A stretch of DNA of 64,000 nucleotides, from assembly GCA_016125405.1 (NCBI GenBank), contig WGLW01000005.1, positions 1-64,000 on the forward strand. The letters are read 5' to 3'. Below the pieces are notes generated by a model. The model made no database searches and was not told the DNA's origin. It saw only the letters and a list, made by a program, of their open reading frames with translations. Shown one piece after another: positions 62,032 through 64,000 of this stretch; position 1 is the stretch's first letter, and each line of letters begins with the position of its first letter. The DNA is from Alphaproteobacteria bacterium (GTDB taxonomy: Bacteria; Pseudomonadota; Alphaproteobacteria; Caulobacterales; Hyphomonadaceae). Both the position numbers and the translations under genes were made by a program.

Positions 62032-62122
62032 AACGCCTGAAGGCCGTCGAATCTGGGGATTGCCCGGCCGGGGGCCGCCCGCGGACCTAGCCCAACCGGC
62101 CGGCGTCCGGCACAGTTCGGCC

Positions 62123-62821
62123 ATGGCCAAGCTCTACTTCAGCTATGCCGCGATGAACGCGGGCAAGTCGACCATCCTGCTGCAGGCCTCGTACAACTAC
62201 CAGGAGCGCGGCATGCGCACGCTGCTCCTGACCTCCTCGCTCCACCTGACCACGGAAAACGGCTGGATCACCTCGCGCATCGGCGTCCACGCCTCGGCTG
62301 ACCTCTACGATCCGGACGACGATCTCTACGCCCTGGTCCGGCGTACCCATCGCAAGACCCGGATCGACTGTGTCTTTGTCGACGAGGCCCAGTTCCTCAC
62401 TCCCGAACAGGTCTGGCAGCTGGCCCGCGTGGCCGACCGGCTGGACGTGCCTGTGATGTGTTTTGGCCTGCGGACGGATTTCCAGGGGAAGCTCTTCCCC
62501 GGCTCGGCGGAGCTGCTCGCCATCGCCGACACGCTGCGGGAGGTGCGGACGATCTGCCATTGCGGCCGCAAGGCGACGATGGTCGTACGCAAGGGCCCGG
62601 ACGGCGCGGTCGTGACGGCGGGCGACCAGATCGGCATCGAAAAGGCGATGTACGTGTCGCTCTGCCGGCGGCACTGGGAAGAGGAGATGGGCCGCTGGCC
62701 GGCTGTGACGCCCGCCAGGTCCCGCGCCCCGCGCTCGCAGGAGACCCGACCGAAGAAGGCGGCCGCGACCCACCCGCGCACCCAGGCGAGACCCGCCCGG
62801 CCAGCCGCCAAGCGCCGCTAG
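62123..62821 (+). CDS. tdk: Thymidine kinase (type II)
   Basis: 232 aa from ATG 62123. The P-loop is YFSYAAMNAGKSTILL, the Walker B DCVFVDEAQFL, and the lasso/zinc residues include CHCGRKATMVV plus CRRHWEEEM. It phosphorylates thymidine to dTMP for the salvage pathway. The C-terminal ~35 residues are Arg/Ala/Pro/Lys-rich and extend beyond the catalytic domain, probably disordered. It is monocistronic. Confidence 0.95.
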   Translation: MAKLYFSYAAMNAGKSTILLQASYNYQERGMRTLLLTSSLHLTTENGWITSRIGVHASADLYDPDDDLYALVRRTHRKTRIDCVFVDEAQFLTPEQVWQLARVADRLDVPVMCFGLRTDFQGKLFPGSAELLAIADTLREVRTICHCGRKATMVVRKGPDGAVVTAGDQIGIEKAMYVSLCRRHWEEEMGRWPAVTPARSRAPRSQETRPKKAAATHPRTQARPARPAAKRR

Positions 62822-62949
62822 CCCAGGCCTGCGCGCAACTCTTCCTTCACCCTTTTTCGCGCCCCGCCGAAACAGCGCGTTAAGCTTGATGGGGCATAAA
62901 CGGTCCTGCTCAGAACGAGCCCAGACGCGACGACCGGCAGGACAGCTTC

Positions 62950-63813
62950 ATGTTTCAGATTATCGGCATCGTCGTCGTCTTCGCGATGGTGTTCGGCGGA
63001 TTCGTTTTCGCCGGCGGAAATCTAGAACCCGTTCTGGAAGCCGGTCCGCACGAGATGATCATCATCGGAGGCGCCGGGATCGGCTCGTTCCTCATCGGCA
63101 ACTCGCTCAAGACCGTGATCGCGGCGGCGACCGGCATCGGCAAGCTGATGGCCGGACCGAAGTGGAAGCCCAAGGACTACACAGACCTGCTCTCCCTGCT
63201 CTTCATCCTCACCAAGACGATGAAGACAAAGGGCGTGGTGGCGATCGAATCCCACATCGAAAAGCCCGGTGAGTCCACGATCTTCCAGAACTATCCGAAG
63301 ATCCTGAAGGACCATTTCGCGACCGACCTCATCTGCGACACGCTGCGGATGATGACGATGAACCTCGAAGACCCGCACCAGGTCGAGGACGCCATCGAAA
63401 AGCAGATCGAGAAACACCACCACGAGGCGCACAAGCCTGCGCACGCGATCCAGAACCTCGCCGACGCCATGCCGGCGCTGGGCATCGTCGCGGCCGTGCT
63501 CGGCATCATCAAGACGATGGGCGCGATCGACCAGCCGCCGGCATATCTGGGCAAGATGATCGGTTCGGCGCTGGTTGGAACCTTCCTCGGCGTGTTCTTC
63601 GCCTACGGCCTGATCGGCCCCTTCGCCTCCCGCCTCGGCCAGGTGGTCGACGAGGAAGGCCAGTTCTACAAGATCATCAAGGACGTGCTGGTCGCCCACC
63701 TGCATGGCAACGCCGCCCAGGTTTCCGTCGAGCTTGGCCGCGGCCAGATCCCGAGCGCCAGCCAGCCTTCGTTCGGCGAGCTGGAAGAAGCGCTCGGCGC
63801 GATCACCATCTAG
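62950..63813 (+). CDS. motA: Flagellar motor stator protein MotA
   Basis: 287 aa with four transmembrane helices: two at the N-terminus (IIGIVVVFAMVFGGFVFAG; MIIIGGAGIGSFLIG) and two after the cytoplasmic loop (LGIVAAVLGIIKTMGAID; LVGTFLGVFFAYGLIGPFA). The cytoplasmic loop includes the charged residues that contact FliG. With MotB it forms the proton channel that drives rotation. No motB is next to it; the following gene runs on the opposite strand with a 4-nt overlap of stop codons. Confidence 0.93.
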   Translation: MFQIIGIVVVFAMVFGGFVFAGGNLEPVLEAGPHEMIIIGGAGIGSFLIGNSLKTVIAAATGIGKLMAGPKWKPKDYTDLLSLLFILTKTMKTKGVVAIESHIEKPGESTIFQNYPKILKDHFATDLICDTLRMMTMNLEDPHQVEDAIEKQIEKHHHEAHKPAHAIQNLADAMPALGIVAAVLGIIKTMGAIDQPPAYLGKMIGSALVGTFLGVFFAYGLIGPFASRLGQVVDEEGQFYKIIKDVLVAHLHGNAAQVSVELGRGQIPSASQPSFGELEEALGAITI

Positions 63814-64000
63814 GGCGCGGTGACGGCAGCGGCGCCCTCGCCTGCCGGTCTGGCGGGCATGATCCGGATTTCCTGGGCCTGGTCATCCTTGAGCCATGTG
63901 TTCGCCGCCGCGACCACGTCGGCGATCGTCACGGCTTTCAGCCGGGCCTCCTGACTTGAAAGCTTCGCCCGCTCCATTGCATCCGGCCGCGTCTGCGCCT
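63810..64000 (-). CDS. M16-family metallopeptidase, C-terminal fragment at window edge
   Basis: A minus-strand frame enters at 64000 and stops at 63810 (TAG), giving about 62 codons. The end reads KAVTIADVVAAANTWLKDD followed by QAQEIRIMPARPAG and a short Ala/Pro tail. The pattern 'ADV..AA..WL....IRIMP' is the usual last helix and strand of M16 (insulinase/PqqL/processing-peptidase) proteins. The N-terminal part with the HxxEH zinc site lies outside the window, so activity cannot be judged. Its stop overlaps that of motA by 4 nt. Confidence 0.6.
   Translation of the reverse strand, partial: AQTRPDAMERAKLSSQEARLKAVTIADVVAAANTWLKDDQAQEIRIMPARPAGEGAAAVTAP

Overview
The window looks like a chromosomal stretch from a high-GC alphaproteobacterium. 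Caulobacterales, most likely a Hyphomonadaceae-type stalked or marine relative, is the best guess. The main clues are a DivL-type pseudo-kinase with tyrosine in place of the phospho-accepting histidine (32669-35146), a perfect CtrA box and GANTC (CcrM) sites in front of it, a ChvI/ChvG two-component pair joined to EIIA-Man and HPr, a Flp pilin, a MotA stator, and the block mutT-argJ-ppiC-secA. No rRNA, tRNA, insertion sequence, prophage or CRISPR array is visible. Genes are tightly packed and no stretch looks recently transferred.

Layout. 1-4.5 kb: lipoprotein, CoxE-like VWA protein, a 66-residue protein, DUF1178, glutaredoxin and ComF. 4.5-11.4 kb: NDUFAF5-like methyltransferase, Flp pilin, MutT, ArgJ and PpiC-type lipoprotein, with SecA divergent. 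11.5-17.4 kb: two DUF481 outer-membrane paralogues around an MFS exporter, then AccA and a ZntB/CorA transporter. 17.4-22.3 kb: GMC oxidoreductase, lipoprotein, alkaline-phosphatase-fold lipoprotein and a ParA-like ATPase. 22.6-30.2 kb: chvI-chvG-EIIA-HPr (no hprK), an EF-hand protein, ahcY behind an 18-bp palindrome, phosphomannomutase/phosphoglucomutase and a methyltransferase. 30.2-32.4 kb: an unassigned coding-like frame and an arsR-arsC-aquaporin operon. 32.5-40.1 kb: divL, two lipoproteins, a serine hydrolase, and a Met/His/Cys-rich pair suggestive of copper. 40.3-48.1 kb: five co-oriented acyl-CoA/acyl-thioester genes with a divergent TetR regulator. 48.2-53 kb: TonB-like protein, a halohydrin-dehalogenase-like SDR, MobA, a periplasmic protein, a type II haloacid dehalogenase-like HAD and a phosphotriesterase-like protein. 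53.1-57 kb: degP followed by a response regulator and sensor kinase. 57.1-64 kb: a ferritin-like/Fe-S/double-CDGSH fusion, LysR, a three-gene unit with two GNAT-like proteins, thymidine kinase, MotA, and the C-terminal end of an M16 peptidase at the right edge.

The most notable points are: (i) the SDR at 48586-49296, which carries the Ser-X12-Tyr-X3-Arg signature of halohydrin dehalogenases and lacks the NAD glycine motif; (ii) the 662-residue ferritin-like + mono-cluster + 2xCDGSH fusion; (iii) the CtrA box upstream of divL, which would close a feedback loop on CtrA; (iv) loss of hprK from an otherwise canonical chvIG-PTS cluster whose HPr keeps its regulatory serine; (v) the arsenic aquaporin whose C-terminus and stop codon are supplied by a dispersed inverted repeat. 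Function calls rest on reading motifs in the sequence and on family knowledge; no database search was possible.
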